DNA from: Rheinheimera aquimaris
Lineage (GTDB): Bacteria; Pseudomonadota; Gammaproteobacteria; Enterobacterales; Alteromonadaceae
Direction of reading: 5' to 3'
Assembly (NCBI RefSeq): GCF_020531985.1
Contig: NZ_JAJAVQ010000002.1
Coordinates: forward strand, 434,001-498,000
Length of the DNA: 64,000 nucleotides
Shown: positions 1 to 8,828 of the stretch, one piece after another
Layout of the letters: the number at the start of each line of letters is the position of its first letter
Position numbering within the stretch: the stretch's first letter is position 1
The notes under the pieces: model-generated
The model's input: only the letters and a program-made list of their open reading frames with translations
The model's database searches: none
What the model was told of the DNA's origin: nothing
Made by a program: the position numbers and the translations under genes

Positions 1-2129
1 ACCACCAACGGGTAGCTGGTGACTATCACATCATAATCGGCAAGTTCATTAAATAATGGCTGGCGTTTATTGCCATGCACCTGCAGCACCCGTAGTTGCG
101 GTGTAAAGCGTGCCGCTTCGGCCAGCCAGTTACCCAGTAAGCTGGTCGGGCAGACAATCAGCGCCGGCTGGGTCAGTTCGCCACGCTGCTTTATACTCAG
201 CAGCAGGCTTAACGTTTGTAAGGTTTTACCCAAACCCATATCATCTGCCAGTATACCGCCGAGGCCAAATTCGCGTAAGAAGTTCAGCCAGCTTAAGCCC
301 TGTAACTGATAATCACGCAGCGACGCCTGTAAGCCGTGCGGCGTTTCACAAGGCGGTATGCCGTTAAAGTTATGCAGTAAACTGCTTAAACGCTGTGCGC
401 GCTGCGCATTTAAAAACTGAATATCTTTTGCGCTCTCGGGGGGCAACAAGGCGGCTTTATAGGCTGGTAAATCAAGGCTGAATTGCGGCTTGTTCGGGTT
501 TAACAGTTCGATAATGGTATCAATAAACGGCTGGATCAATGCTACCGGCAAGGCCAGCTTGCCCTGTGGCAATGATAACCAGATAGGCTTATTGGCATCA
601 GGCAGGCCGTGCTGGCGTAACCACTGACTGATAAGTGGTAGCAAGGGGACCTGAGTGCCATCGATGTCGACCTGAATCGCTAATGCAAAGCCGCCCACGG
701 CATTATCCTGCACCGCGAGATAAGGATCGCCGGTTAAAATGTCCAGGTTAAAGTTTTCATCACGGGCAATATGCCAGCCCTGTTGTTCCAGCTGTGGCAA
801 GGCATCCAGTAACGGTTGCCACAGCAGCGGGTTGTCCGGTCCGTCACCGACACCAAAAGCGCTGTGCTCTGTATATGGCGCCGGCAAGGCAGGCAGTTGT
901 TGGAGTTCAAGCTCGACTAACTGCTCCAGCGCCGAAATTTCTGTATTGCGCTCCCGTTTCACAAAAACCGTCACACCGTCCTGTTCCAGTTCAGTTTGTG
1001 CCTGATTTAAATCCAGTGGCAGCAGATAACCGGCATACTGAAACTGCAGCACTGCGGTGGGTTCACTGCGGCTTTTCAGCTTGTGTGGCAGCATTTTTAG
1101 TTGCAGCACCGGACGAGGGCGGCTTTTTACCTGCTTTAAACCTTCAGCAGAAGGTACTGGCAGGCTGGTCTGGTTGAACAGTTGCTGCAGGCGGCTGATG
1201 CTGGGTAATAAGGCCTGCTGCGGTATTGGTGGCATTTTATTCAGTAATTTCAGCTGCTCACTGCTAAGCCGGGTGTCCAGCGCGCCAATCTGGTAGTAGC
1301 TGGTATCCAGGTAACAGGGTGGGTCTGTGTACACCAGTTCAAAATCACGATCAGCATCGTCAAGCTGCCAGCTTAACTGCTGCCCGGCAGCAGTATTTTG
1401 CCAGACAAACTGTAACGGCCGTTTTGGCCCTTCTGTCACCGGGTAGCGCGCTTCAGAAAAGAAACAGCGGCCACTGCCAAGCAGTTGCTGCAATAGCTGA
1501 TAGCCCCAATCGCCTTCCAGCAGCGGTAAGTCCCGTAGGCTTTGCGCGCGGAAATAACTGAGTAAACGGTAATCATGCTGCTCGATCCAGTGCGGTATTG
1601 TCGGTGCGACTAAATCATACTTACCAATGGCAACGCCTTTGGTATAACCGCCTTTTTTACTCTCCCGCACCCGCCGCGGGCTTAGCTGTAACCCGGCCTG
1701 GCCATAAGACAGTAGATACAACACCACATCTTTGTCATCCTCTGGCGGGGCTAAAGATTGCTCTACCTGCTCAAACCACTGATTCAGTTGTCGTACCGGT
1801 TGTTGTTCCAGTTTTAGTTTGTCTTGCTGGTAATCACGTTGTAGCCGCAGCAGCACTGCCAGTACATGCTTGCAGTTGGCACCCACCGGGCAGGTGCAGC
1901 GGTTTTGCAGCTGCCAGCCGTCGCTGGTGTTTTTAAGGGTAATAAACTGCCGGTATGGCGTGAAAGCTGCGCCCCAAACCTGAGCGCTGATGTCAGAAAG
2001 ATCGCTTTTGTACTCCAGCTTCACCACTTTACCGGCTTGCAGGTATGCCTGAGCACGGTGAAACGTCACCGCGTCAAACCATTGTTCCAGTTGCTGTTGG
2101 CTAAGAGGAAAAGCTGTGTCGGTTGTCAT
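1..2129 (-). CDS. SWIM zinc-finger SNF2-family helicase, 5' part (3' end outside window)
   Basis: ATP-dependent DNA translocase of the SNF2/SWI2 superfamily, probably acting on DNA or nucleoprotein in the cytoplasm. The reading frame starts at the ATG at 2129-2127 and stays open to the window edge (709 residues visible). Near the N-terminus a SWIM zinc-binding motif is visible (C78-T-C80, then C86-K-H88, in CTCPVGANCKHVL). A long middle region follows, and then the helicase core begins: GLGGILADDMGLGKT carries the Walker A lysine at about residue 635, followed by the motif Ia region (LIVCPTSLLGNWLAE). The DEAH box and C-terminal helicase lobe must lie beyond base 1. Bacterial SWIM-SNF2 proteins are typically around 1000 residues, so about a third is missing. 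It has no operon partner in this window. Exact biological role is unknown. Confidence 0.9.
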   Translation of the reverse strand, partial: MTTDTAFPLSQQQLEQWFDAVTFHRAQAYLQAGKVVKLEYKSDLSDISAQVWGAAFTPYRQFITLKNTSDGWQLQNRCTCPVGANCKHVLAVLLRLQRDYQQDKLKLEQQPVRQLNQWFEQVEQSLAPPEDDKDVVLYLLSYGQAGLQLSPRRVRESKKGGYTKGVAIGKYDLVAPTIPHWIEQHDYRLLSYFRAQSLRDLPLLEGDWGYQLLQQLLGSGRCFFSEARYPVTEGPKRPLQFVWQNTAAGQQLSWQLDDADRDFELVYTDPPCYLDTSYYQIGALDTRLSSEQLKLLNKMPPIPQQALLPSISRLQQLFNQTSLPVPSAEGLKQVKSRPRPVLQLKMLPHKLKSRSEPTAVLQFQYAGYLLPLDLNQAQTELEQDGVTVFVKRERNTEISALEQLVELELQQLPALPAPYTEHSAFGVGDGPDNPLLWQPLLDALPQLEQQGWHIARDENFNLDILTGDPYLAVQDNAVGGFALAIQVDIDGTQVPLLPLISQWLRQHGLPDANKPIWLSLPQGKLALPVALIQPFIDTIIELLNPNKPQFSLDLPAYKAALLPPESAKDIQFLNAQRAQRLSSLLHNFNGIPPCETPHGLQASLRDYQLQGLSWLNFLREFGLGGILADDMGLGKTLQTLSLLLSIKQRGELTQPALIVCPTSLLGNWLAEAARFTPQLRVLQVHGNKRQPLFNELADYDVIVTSYPLV

Positions 2130-2220
2130 AACGCCTGAATGCTAAGCACAAAGGCGTAATGCTACCGCAGTTTTGCCTTAAGCCAAATGCGGCAGCATAA
2201 AATAAAACAAATTTATGTGC

Positions 2221-2973
2221 TTAATCGTTAATTTTCACCGGGCCGTTAATGGCATTGATTTTTAACCCGCCCGAACCACTGTTCACAACGGTCAGGCCTG
2301 CAGCACCGTCAACCAGTATATCGCCAGAGCCATCATCTACCGTTACCGTGCCGCCAATATTGTTAACGGTCAGATCGCCTGAGCCATCATCAATGCTGAC
2401 ATCACCGGCTACGTCACTGATATGCAGATCGCCAGAGCCATCTTCTACCTGCAGTTTGCCACTGAGCTGGCGGATGCTGAGATTACCGGAGCCATCTTCT
2501 ATCACAGCGTTGGCGCCGCCCTGGATTTGTAAATCACCGGAACCATCGTCAACATACAGATCGCCTTTCAGGCCTCGGATATCTGTATCGCCTGAGCCAT
2601 CATCCAGTTTCAGGCTAAAACGTGCCGGCACTTTTACTGTCAGATCGATATAAGGGCTGTTGCCAGAATAGAACGACTTGTCGAAACCGGCTTCAAGCTT
2701 GGCATTACTGCCACTGTCAACCAGTGACAGGCGAACGTCTTCAGCGTCGTAGTAGTAAATATTGGCCACGACTTCAACGTCGCTGCGGCCTTCTTCACCA
2801 ATAATATCGAGTTTGCCGGCCCCGGTATCGGCTACCAGTTGCTTAAGGTCGGCGGCACCCAATGCCAGAGTGCGCTCTTCGTGTTGCAGATCACCGGCGT
2901 GGCCGTTGCCAACGTAAATAACACACCCACTCAGTAGGGTGGCGGCGGCAATTGTCAGAACAGATGTTTTCAT
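2221..2973 (-). CDS. DUF4097-like repeat lipoprotein
   Basis: Predicted lipoprotein of 250 residues. The N-terminus MKTSVLTIAAATLLSGC is a type II signal peptide with lipobox cysteine C17. Residues 25-120 resemble the head of DUF4097/GIN-type putative auto-transporter-adhesin domains. Residues 124-236 hold seven near-identical DGSGDL-type turns with an 18-residue period, each followed by a short beta strand, which predicts a right-handed beta solenoid of about one turn per repeat. A good ribosome site (AAGGAAG) precedes the ATG. It is transcribed alone, divergently from the SRPBCC gene. Function is unknown; a surface or periplasmic structural role is inference. The acidic turns could bind cations but lack the RTX nonapeptide pattern. 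Confidence 0.8.
   Translation of the reverse strand: MKTSVLTIAAATLLSGCVIYVGNGHAGDLQHEERTLALGAADLKQLVADTGAGKLDIIGEEGRSDVEVVANIYYYDAEDVRLSLVDSGSNAKLEAGFDKSFYSGNSPYIDLTVKVPARFSLKLDDGSGDTDIRGLKGDLYVDDGSGDLQIQGGANAVIEDGSGNLSIRQLSGKLQVEDGSGDLHISDVAGDVSIDDGSGDLTVNNIGGTVTVDDGSGDILVDGAAGLTVVNSGSGGLKINAINGPVKIND
2266..2604 (-). repeat. In-gene tandem repeat, 54-nt period (18-residue units)
   Basis: Seven units of 17-18 codons encode the D/E-D-G-S-G-D/N turn of the lipoprotein, with turns starting at residues 125, 143, 160, 178, 196, 214 and 231. The last unit is degenerate (NSGSGG). DNA copies are diverged outside the turn, so this is an old protein repeat rather than a recent slippage array. Confidence 0.75.
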
Positions 2974-3316
2974 TTCGCTTCCTTGTAAAGTATGTAGAAA
3001 TAGTGGTGAGATTGTTTAATCTGCTGTCTGGATAGTAAAACTAAAGCAAAATCAGTGCCTGAATTTAACTGATTGTTATATATAGATTTAACGGTTTTAG
3101 TGTTGCCGCTCTGTTAGCCTTTCACGCTAACATCTGGTGAATTAGGCTATTTCGCCGTCGCAGGGCTGGCTATTTCGTAGCAAGCTGGAGTGTTAACAAA
3201 AAGCCAGCTATGTTTAAGCGGAAATTTGCACCGCTTAGCAGCGTTGCCGCATGGCGGTAAGCAAGGTTGTGCCGGTAACGCAGTCAGCGCAGCTATAACA
3301 ATAAGGATAATGCATA
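2974..3316. other. Divergent intergenic region, 343 bp
   Basis: Lies between the divergently transcribed repeat lipoprotein (minus) and the SRPBCC gene (plus) and should hold both promoters. The part from about 3000 to 3100 is AT-rich. I see no convincing RNA gene, repeat or operator. AAGGA at 3303-3307 is the ribosome site of the plus-strand gene. Confidence 0.5.
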
Positions 3317-3871
3317 ATGATAAAGAAAATATTGCTGGTGCTTGGCATTCTGCTGGCAATACCGCTGGTTACAGCGTTGTTTGTGAAGCAGGATTACGAA
3401 GTAGAAACCCAGGTAATGATCCAACAGCCGGCTCAGGTGGTGTTTGACTATATCCGTTTCCTCGGCAATCAGGATAATTTCAGTGTCTGGGCCGCGATGG
3501 ATCCGAATATGCAGAAATCTTACCGCGGTGTCGATGGCACTGTTGGTTTTGTCTCGGCCTGGCAAAGTGATAACCCGGATGTCGGCAGCGGTGAACAGGA
3601 AATTAAAGCGATTAAAGAAGCAGAGCGGATAGATTTTGAGCTGCGTTTTTATCAGCCGTTTGAAGCGGTTTCACCTGCGTATATGACAACCGACGCCATA
3701 GCGCCGGACCAAACCCGGGTTAGTTGGGGCTTTGCAGGCCATATGCCTTATCCGATGAACCTGATGTTGCTGGTGATGGATGTTGAGGCCATCATAGCCG
3801 CAGATTTACAACAGGGGTTGGATAACCTGAAGCTGATCCTCGAAGCGCCGCCGGCGCAGGGTGACAGATAA
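3317..3871 (+). CDS. SRPBCC family (polyketide cyclase/START-like) protein with N-terminal anchor
   Basis: 184 residues. A hydrophobic N-terminus (MIKKILLVLGILLAIPLVTALF) acts as membrane anchor or signal sequence. It is followed by an SRPBCC/Bet v1-like domain: a strand with VETQVMIQQPAQVVFDYI (the usual start of the fold), then NFSVWAAMDPNM and a central GVDGTVGFVSAW segment. The C-terminal helix is DLQQGLDNLKLILE. The family binds hydrophobic ligands; the ligand here is unknown. ATG 3317 is supported by AAGGA nine bases upstream. It converges on the porin-like gene, with only nine bases between the two stops. Confidence 0.8.
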   Translation: MIKKILLVLGILLAIPLVTALFVKQDYEVETQVMIQQPAQVVFDYIRFLGNQDNFSVWAAMDPNMQKSYRGVDGTVGFVSAWQSDNPDVGSGEQEIKAIKEAERIDFELRFYQPFEAVSPAYMTTDAIAPDQTRVSWGFAGHMPYPMNLMLLVMDVEAIIAADLQQGLDNLKLILEAPPAQGDR

Positions 3872-3880
3872 TCAGCGGCC

Positions 3881-5542
3881 TTAGAAATAATAGTCCAGAC
3901 TCAGCTGCAGGTAGTCATCGCGGCGGATGTAATACAATGGTTCCCAGTTTGTGTCGCTCTGGAAAAACCAGGCGTCGAGCCGCAGCCGCAGGTTGTTAGA
4001 TAGCCGCATCGAAGCCTCGATTTTGCCGCTGCGGCTGTCGCTGTTGTCCAGGTCCTGCACCAGACCCAGCAGGATCTCACTGCCAGCTGCATCGTTGGCA
4101 ACAAAGCGGGTACCTATAAACATATCGTTCTGCCCGGGCAGGGGTGCCTGTTCATCCCGGCTATCGTATTGATATTCAGCAATCCAGCCCAAATCCCAGT
4201 TACTGTCAAACAGGCCAACCTGGGTATATTCAAAGCCAGCCGTAGCCGCAACAAAATCTTGCTGCCGGGTTTTACGGTAAATACTTTCCAGTTTCCAGAT
4301 CCAACTGCCGCTAATCAGCTGCGCTTCCAGGCCCAGCTGCTGCATTTGCAGATAAAGCGGCTGCAATTCATTGTTTTGGCCTGGCACAAGGATTGGCTCG
4401 CGGCTATTACCTTCAAAATAACTTAACGCCAGATCCAGTGCGTCAAACTGCCTGCTCCAGCGCAGGGCGAAATCGAGGTTGTTTTCTTGTTCAGCTGATT
4501 CATACAGCGGCTGATCGGTGTCGACCAGCAAAGGTGGCCGCAAACGGCCTTCGGCACCGGCCAGAGTGCGCTCGCGGAAATACGGCAGCAGGTACATCGA
4601 CAGGGTGCCGCCAGCACCATACAGGTTCCAGTTCAGCATCGGCTGGCCGAGCTTGGTTTCACCGTCGATATGGGCGACTAAATCGGTCTGGTTAATAACA
4701 TCGACCAGGTGTTGAGACTCGGTCACCCCCCAGAATACGATATCAACCCCCGCTTTGACATCAAAGCCATCACCGGCGTATTGCCAGTAAGCCTGGCGTA
4801 AATCGACCAAATTACGCTCGCTGTCGCGCTGGTCAAAGCGCAGATAAGGCTCAAACGCTAACTGATGATTGCGGTCATCGCTCTGCCATACCCATTCTGC
4901 ACTGAAGGCGACGCTACTGTGAGACTTTGCCTGGCCTTGTTCGCCTTGCTGCGGATAATAACGTTGCTGCAGTGTCAGGGTGTAATCGCGGCTGAGCTGT
5001 TGCAGCCAGCTTTCATCGGCTGTTTCCGGCATTGTCGCTTTACTTGTTGCCGGTTTGCCGGGCGGCGCTGTGTGTAATGGTGTTGTTGGCGTTGCCGCTG
5101 CCGCAACCGGTGTCGCAGGGCCAGACTGATGTACAGCGGCACCAGTTTTTACCGTGGCCATACTGGTAGGGATAGTGTTTTGCTTTGCTACTGGCGCCGG
5201 CTCTTTCGCCAGACGACCGGGCTTGGCAGCAATAGCCTGATAGTACCACTGTCTGGCTCTGGCGACCGGGGTGGCCAGCATCTCGCTGCGCTGCGGTACA
5301 TTCAGCTGCGCTCCGGCACGCAGCATATTAATATTCTGGCCGCTAAAGGCATCAGGGTTGGCCTGCCACAGCGCATAGACCACCTGTACCATAGCGACAC
5401 CCTCGTCAGGTCTGGCCTGGGTGGCCAGTTTCCACAAGGTATCCGTGCTTTGTACCGGGCCCAGTACAACACTTTCTGCTTGCGCCGGGACGGCGGTTAC
5501 CAGTGTTGCTATCAGGGCAACGCCGGGTATTAATCTGTGCAT
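3881..5542 (-). CDS. LysM-containing outer-membrane beta-barrel protein, last gene of RND operon
   Basis: 553 residues. The signal peptide ends at about VTAVPAQA. Residues about 30-80 form a FimV-type LysM region (DTLWKLATQARP through MLRAGAQLNVP), which in relatives binds peptidoglycan. A low-complexity Ala/Pro/Thr linker (about 85-170) leads to a barrel with many alternating amphipathic strands (180-553) that ends in ...YYF, the terminal aromatic typical of outer-membrane proteins. It lies 18 bases after the LolA-like gene, with AGCAGGA as ribosome site, so it is the third gene of the RND operon. It probably provides the outer-membrane component, tethered to the wall. The family is not one I can name; DUF1302-like or porin-like barrels occupy this slot in related operons. 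Confidence 0.7.
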   Translation of the reverse strand: MHRLIPGVALIATLVTAVPAQAESVVLGPVQSTDTLWKLATQARPDEGVAMVQVVYALWQANPDAFSGQNINMLRAGAQLNVPQRSEMLATPVARARQWYYQAIAAKPGRLAKEPAPVAKQNTIPTSMATVKTGAAVHQSGPATPVAAAATPTTPLHTAPPGKPATSKATMPETADESWLQQLSRDYTLTLQQRYYPQQGEQGQAKSHSSVAFSAEWVWQSDDRNHQLAFEPYLRFDQRDSERNLVDLRQAYWQYAGDGFDVKAGVDIVFWGVTESQHLVDVINQTDLVAHIDGETKLGQPMLNWNLYGAGGTLSMYLLPYFRERTLAGAEGRLRPPLLVDTDQPLYESAEQENNLDFALRWSRQFDALDLALSYFEGNSREPILVPGQNNELQPLYLQMQQLGLEAQLISGSWIWKLESIYRKTRQQDFVAATAGFEYTQVGLFDSNWDLGWIAEYQYDSRDEQAPLPGQNDMFIGTRFVANDAAGSEILLGLVQDLDNSDSRSGKIEASMRLSNNLRLRLDAWFFQSDTNWEPLYYIRRDDYLQLSLDYYF

Positions 5543-5560
5543 TACTGGTTTATCCTGCTG

Positions 5561-6352
5561 CTAACGCACCCGTTGCAGCGCATTGGTATCAAAGTCTGCC
5601 GCGGTGCGGCCGGTGTTAAACTCAATTTTATGGATCAGCAAATCCGTACTTTTACCGGTTTGATGATTTACCATGCTCAGTTTATGTGGCCGCCAGTATT
5701 TGTCCAGATATTGGCGATAATCCTGTAAGGTCAGTGTTTTAAGCAGGGTATTTTTACGGTCGTAATACTCAACTTTTACCGGCTGATAATGTTGCTGACT
5801 GAGCCAGGCAATGCTTTTACTGTAACCCGAGAACTCATCTGCAGGTATTTGCTCCAGTACAAAACAGTTACTGTCACCGCATGGCTCGTCCTGCAGATAA
5901 TTGAAGCGGTATTTTTCGATTTCAAATGAGCTTAAATCTTCATAAGCAAACTCACTGCCCATAAAGGGGCCGGACTTATTGCGCGACGCTATCCGTTTTA
6001 CCCGCTTGACGGCAGGCAGGTACAGCCACTGATCATCTTCAGCCGTTGGATGCGAATGGTTTAGAAAGGCTGTGCCACGTACATCCCGCGGCTCGTCAAA
6101 TATGGTCAGGCCTTTGTCACCATCACCCTGTACTTCCAGTGCAGCAGTACGCATTTCGCGGCGGCTTTCATCACCGGCCGCATTACGCAGCACCATAGTG
6201 GTTTGGCTTTCGCTGTCACCCCAACCGATGTCGCGGCTTTTACGCTCTTTGGCTATTTGCAGGCCTTTGGCTTCATCGGCCGCCAAACTAAACGGTTGCC
6301 AGGCCAGGCCCAAACTGATGAGTAGCAGTGGTGTGAGTAAATAATTACGCAT
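5561..6352 (-). CDS. LolA-like outer membrane lipoprotein-sorting protein (RND-associated)
   Basis: 263 residues from the ATG at 6352. This start overlaps the RND stop by eight bases (ATGCGTAA), a sign of translational coupling; AAGGAC lies upstream. The signal peptide is MRNYLLTPLLLISLGLAWQPFSLA. The mature part matches the outer membrane lipoprotein-sorting family that accompanies MMPL permeases: a half-barrel LolA fold with LYLPAVKRVKRIASRNKSG and GSEFAYEDLSSFE. In this family it probably carries a lipid or hydrophobic substrate across the periplasm for the RND pump. A longer reading to 6376 is possible but lacks a ribosome site. Confidence 0.85.
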   Translation of the reverse strand: MRNYLLTPLLLISLGLAWQPFSLAADEAKGLQIAKERKSRDIGWGDSESQTTMVLRNAAGDESRREMRTAALEVQGDGDKGLTIFDEPRDVRGTAFLNHSHPTAEDDQWLYLPAVKRVKRIASRNKSGPFMGSEFAYEDLSSFEIEKYRFNYLQDEPCGDSNCFVLEQIPADEFSGYSKSIAWLSQQHYQPVKVEYYDRKNTLLKTLTLQDYRQYLDKYWRPHKLSMVNHQTGKSTDLLIHKIEFNTGRTAADFDTNALQRVR

Positions 6353-8639
6353 GACGTTTGCTGTCCTTGGTGTCAAATTTCAGTAAGAAGGCTGGCAGAA
6401 ACAGGAAATCAATCACCAGCGCAGTCAGAATAATAATAGCCGTTAACAGGCCCATGTCAGAATTCAGCCGAAAGCTGGATAGCATTAGTACGCTAAACCC
6501 TATTACCAGCACAGCAGTGGTGATCCACAGCGCCCGGCCGACACTGTTAAACGCATAACGTACAGCGGCTTCTGCATCCCGCCCTTCCTGCCGTGCATGC
6601 TGATACTTGGCCAGAAAATGCACGGTGTCATCGACAATAATACCCAGACTCAGGCTGGCGACCACTGACAGGCCAAGATTTATCTCGCCACTGTACCAGC
6701 CCCAGATCCCAAAGCCGATAGCCGCCGGAGCAATATTAGGCAACAGGCTGATAAGCCCCATGCGCCAGGAGCGCAGGCTGAAAATCAGCAGCAATGAAAT
6801 CAGCACCAGTGCCAGCGGCAGCGTTTTTAGCATCGACGCCATATTGCGCTCGCCGATATAACCAAACATCAGCGCTGTGCTGGCTGCGCTGGCCTGGTAT
6901 TGCGGATAATGGTTGGCAAGATAGGCCAGTGCACTTTGCTCAAACTGGGTAATTTCTTTACTGCCCATATTCTTCAACGAGGCGGTAATACGGGTGGCGC
7001 TTTTATCCAGATTAAGCTGATTATTCAAATCCAGCCCATACGGCAGCGACATTTCGTACATCAACAGATATTGCGCGGCTTCGTCTTGCTGAGCAGGCAG
7101 TTTGTAATACGCCGGGTCGTCGCCATGCATATTCTGGTTCAGCCGTTTAAAGGTGTCGCTGACGGTATTGACATGGATAACATCTGGCTGCTGCTTCAGC
7201 CAGTTGCTGAACTGTTCGACGGCGGCAATAAATTCTGGTTGGTTTACGCCACTGCTTTCACCGCTGTGCAGGGCAAAATCGACAGAGGCAGAAGCGCTTA
7301 AATGCTGATCCAGAAAATCCATCGACTGACGAAACTGGGTTTCAGGGGCAAAATATTTTACCGCTTCATCGTTAATTTTATTCAGTGGAATAAGAGCAGA
7401 GAATCCCAGCATTAATATCAGCATTGCTGGCAGTAACAGATTATGCCGGCGGATAATGAAACCGGCCAGCGCATCCATCAGGCTATCTTTTTGCTGCTGT
7501 TGCTTACCGGCTTTAAGCGGTAATAACTGCAGTAGCGCCGGCAACACCACCAGGCTGAACAGGCACGCCAGCATGACGCCGACGGCACTCATATTGCCAA
7601 GGTCTGCCAGTATAGGCACTTCGGAAAAATTTAACGTTAAAAAGCCAATTGCGGTGGTTGAGCTGGTAATAAAGACCGGTACCAGATTGCGCTGCATACT
7701 GTATTGAATGGCGGCAGATTTTTGTTCACCCTGTGACAATGCAAACTGCATCGAGGCAATAATGTGCACACAATCCGCCACCGCCAGTGTCATCAGTATG
7801 GTTGGCACGTTTACGGTCGCGGTACTTAAAAATATGCCGGCCCAACCGGCCAGACCCAGTGTGCTGGTAATAGTGATAGCAATGATCACAATAGTTGCTG
7901 CTGCGCCCGAAACCGAGCGCAACAGCAGTGCCAGCATTAGCACTATGGCTAAAAACATAAAAGGGATCAGCGTTCTGGCATCGTGCTCGGCTTCATACGC
8001 CAGCGCATGGTTCATCGCTATCACACCCGCCAGATGAAACTCCGTCTGCGGGTACTGCTGCTTAAACTGCAATGTTAATTGCCGGGCATACTCATAAGCA
8101 TCAAACACTTCTTTATTCTTGTCCTGCTCAGGTAGCTGCACGGTAATATTAATCGCTGCGACCCGGCCGTCGGTAGATATCAGCCGGTTGACCAAGGCTG
8201 GTTCGCTCAGGGCAATGCGTTCAATTTTGGCGATTTTGTCTGTGTTTAGTTGCGAGACATCCAGTAGCAGGTCTTCAACCAGCAGATCGTCAGCATCCGC
8301 TTCGGTGTGCTGGAAGTTGGTAACTGAGTCTACCCGGATAGAATACGGCGTTTGCCAGGCTGCATCAGTCAGTTGCTTTAGCAGTGTCAGCATATCGGCG
8401 CTAAACACCGTACCTTCTGCGGGGGCGACACCAATTAGAATATTATCGGTTTTGTTAAACTCATCCTGCATCTGCTCGAATGCCTGCAACTGCGGATTCT
8501 CGGCAGAAAAGAAGATGCGAAAATCACCACGAAAAGCCAGCTTACTGATACCGGCACTCATCAGGATCACCAGCAAGGCCGTACTGAGCAGAACCTGCCA
8601 TGGATGCGCCAAAACCCAGCTTAACCAACGTTGCCTCAT
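6345..8639 (-). CDS. RND/MMPL-family permease
   Basis: Inner-membrane transporter of the RND superfamily, 764 residues from the ATG at 8639, which has GGAG six bases upstream. An in-frame ATG at 8705 has no ribosome site and was not chosen. It has the MMPL duplicated layout: one membrane helix, a large periplasmic loop, five helices, then a second half with the same order. Conserved features include ADCVHIIASM and IVDDTVHFLAKY, where the acidic residues sit in the helix-4 position of each half. It is the first gene of the operon with the LolA-like and LysM-barrel genes, and the three together could span both membranes. The likely substrate is a lipid or hydrophobic compound (inference from MMPL/HpnN relatives). 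Confidence 0.88.
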   Translation of the reverse strand: MRQRWLSWVLAHPWQVLLSTALLVILMSAGISKLAFRGDFRIFFSAENPQLQAFEQMQDEFNKTDNILIGVAPAEGTVFSADMLTLLKQLTDAAWQTPYSIRVDSVTNFQHTEADADDLLVEDLLLDVSQLNTDKIAKIERIALSEPALVNRLISTDGRVAAINITVQLPEQDKNKEVFDAYEYARQLTLQFKQQYPQTEFHLAGVIAMNHALAYEAEHDARTLIPFMFLAIVLMLALLLRSVSGAAATIVIIAITITSTLGLAGWAGIFLSTATVNVPTILMTLAVADCVHIIASMQFALSQGEQKSAAIQYSMQRNLVPVFITSSTTAIGFLTLNFSEVPILADLGNMSAVGVMLACLFSLVVLPALLQLLPLKAGKQQQQKDSLMDALAGFIIRRHNLLLPAMLILMLGFSALIPLNKINDEAVKYFAPETQFRQSMDFLDQHLSASASVDFALHSGESSGVNQPEFIAAVEQFSNWLKQQPDVIHVNTVSDTFKRLNQNMHGDDPAYYKLPAQQDEAAQYLLMYEMSLPYGLDLNNQLNLDKSATRITASLKNMGSKEITQFEQSALAYLANHYPQYQASAASTALMFGYIGERNMASMLKTLPLALVLISLLLIFSLRSWRMGLISLLPNIAPAAIGFGIWGWYSGEINLGLSVVASLSLGIIVDDTVHFLAKYQHARQEGRDAEAAVRYAFNSVGRALWITTAVLVIGFSVLMLSSFRLNSDMGLLTAIIILTALVIDFLFLPAFLLKFDTKDSKRHA

Positions 8640-8771
8640 ATGCTGCTCCAAAACCTGTTTCGTCAATCCGGCCAACAGCTTGGGCTGATAACTGTATGCA
8701 TCCATGCTGTGGTATCCAGTGTAGTCTCTATCGGGCTGTAAGCTAAACAGATTATTTAGCCTTGTTTATTA

Positions 8772-8800
8772 TTAACATTATGCTAAACATTATTTATCTT
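8772..8800 (+). promoter_or_regulatory. Candidate sigma-70 promoter for comM
   Basis: TTAACA (8772-8777) and TATCTT (8795-8800) separated by exactly 17 bases in an AT-rich stretch, 29 bases upstream of the comM start. This is a sequence match only. Confidence 0.4.
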
Positions 8801-8828
8801 TTATTTCTATTATCGCCAGGGAGACAGG

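Noticed and set aside
2266..2604. Regular 54-nt spacing as a possible CRISPR array
   Set aside because: Repeats are in frame, diverged and coding; there is no constant repeat with unique spacers and no cas gene in the window.
2266..2604. RTX-type calcium-binding nonapeptides
   Set aside because: The turns read DGSGD with an 18-residue period rather than GGxGxDxxx with a nine-residue period.
2249..2653. Open frame on the plus strand antisense to the repeat lipoprotein
   Set aside because: Its Pro/Ser-rich repeats mirror the minus-strand DGSGD repeats; the minus-strand frame has the signal peptide, lipobox and ribosome site.
8119..8688. 189-residue plus-strand open frame inside the RND gene
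   Set aside because: Serine-rich shadow of the minus-strand permease, without a recognisable domain.
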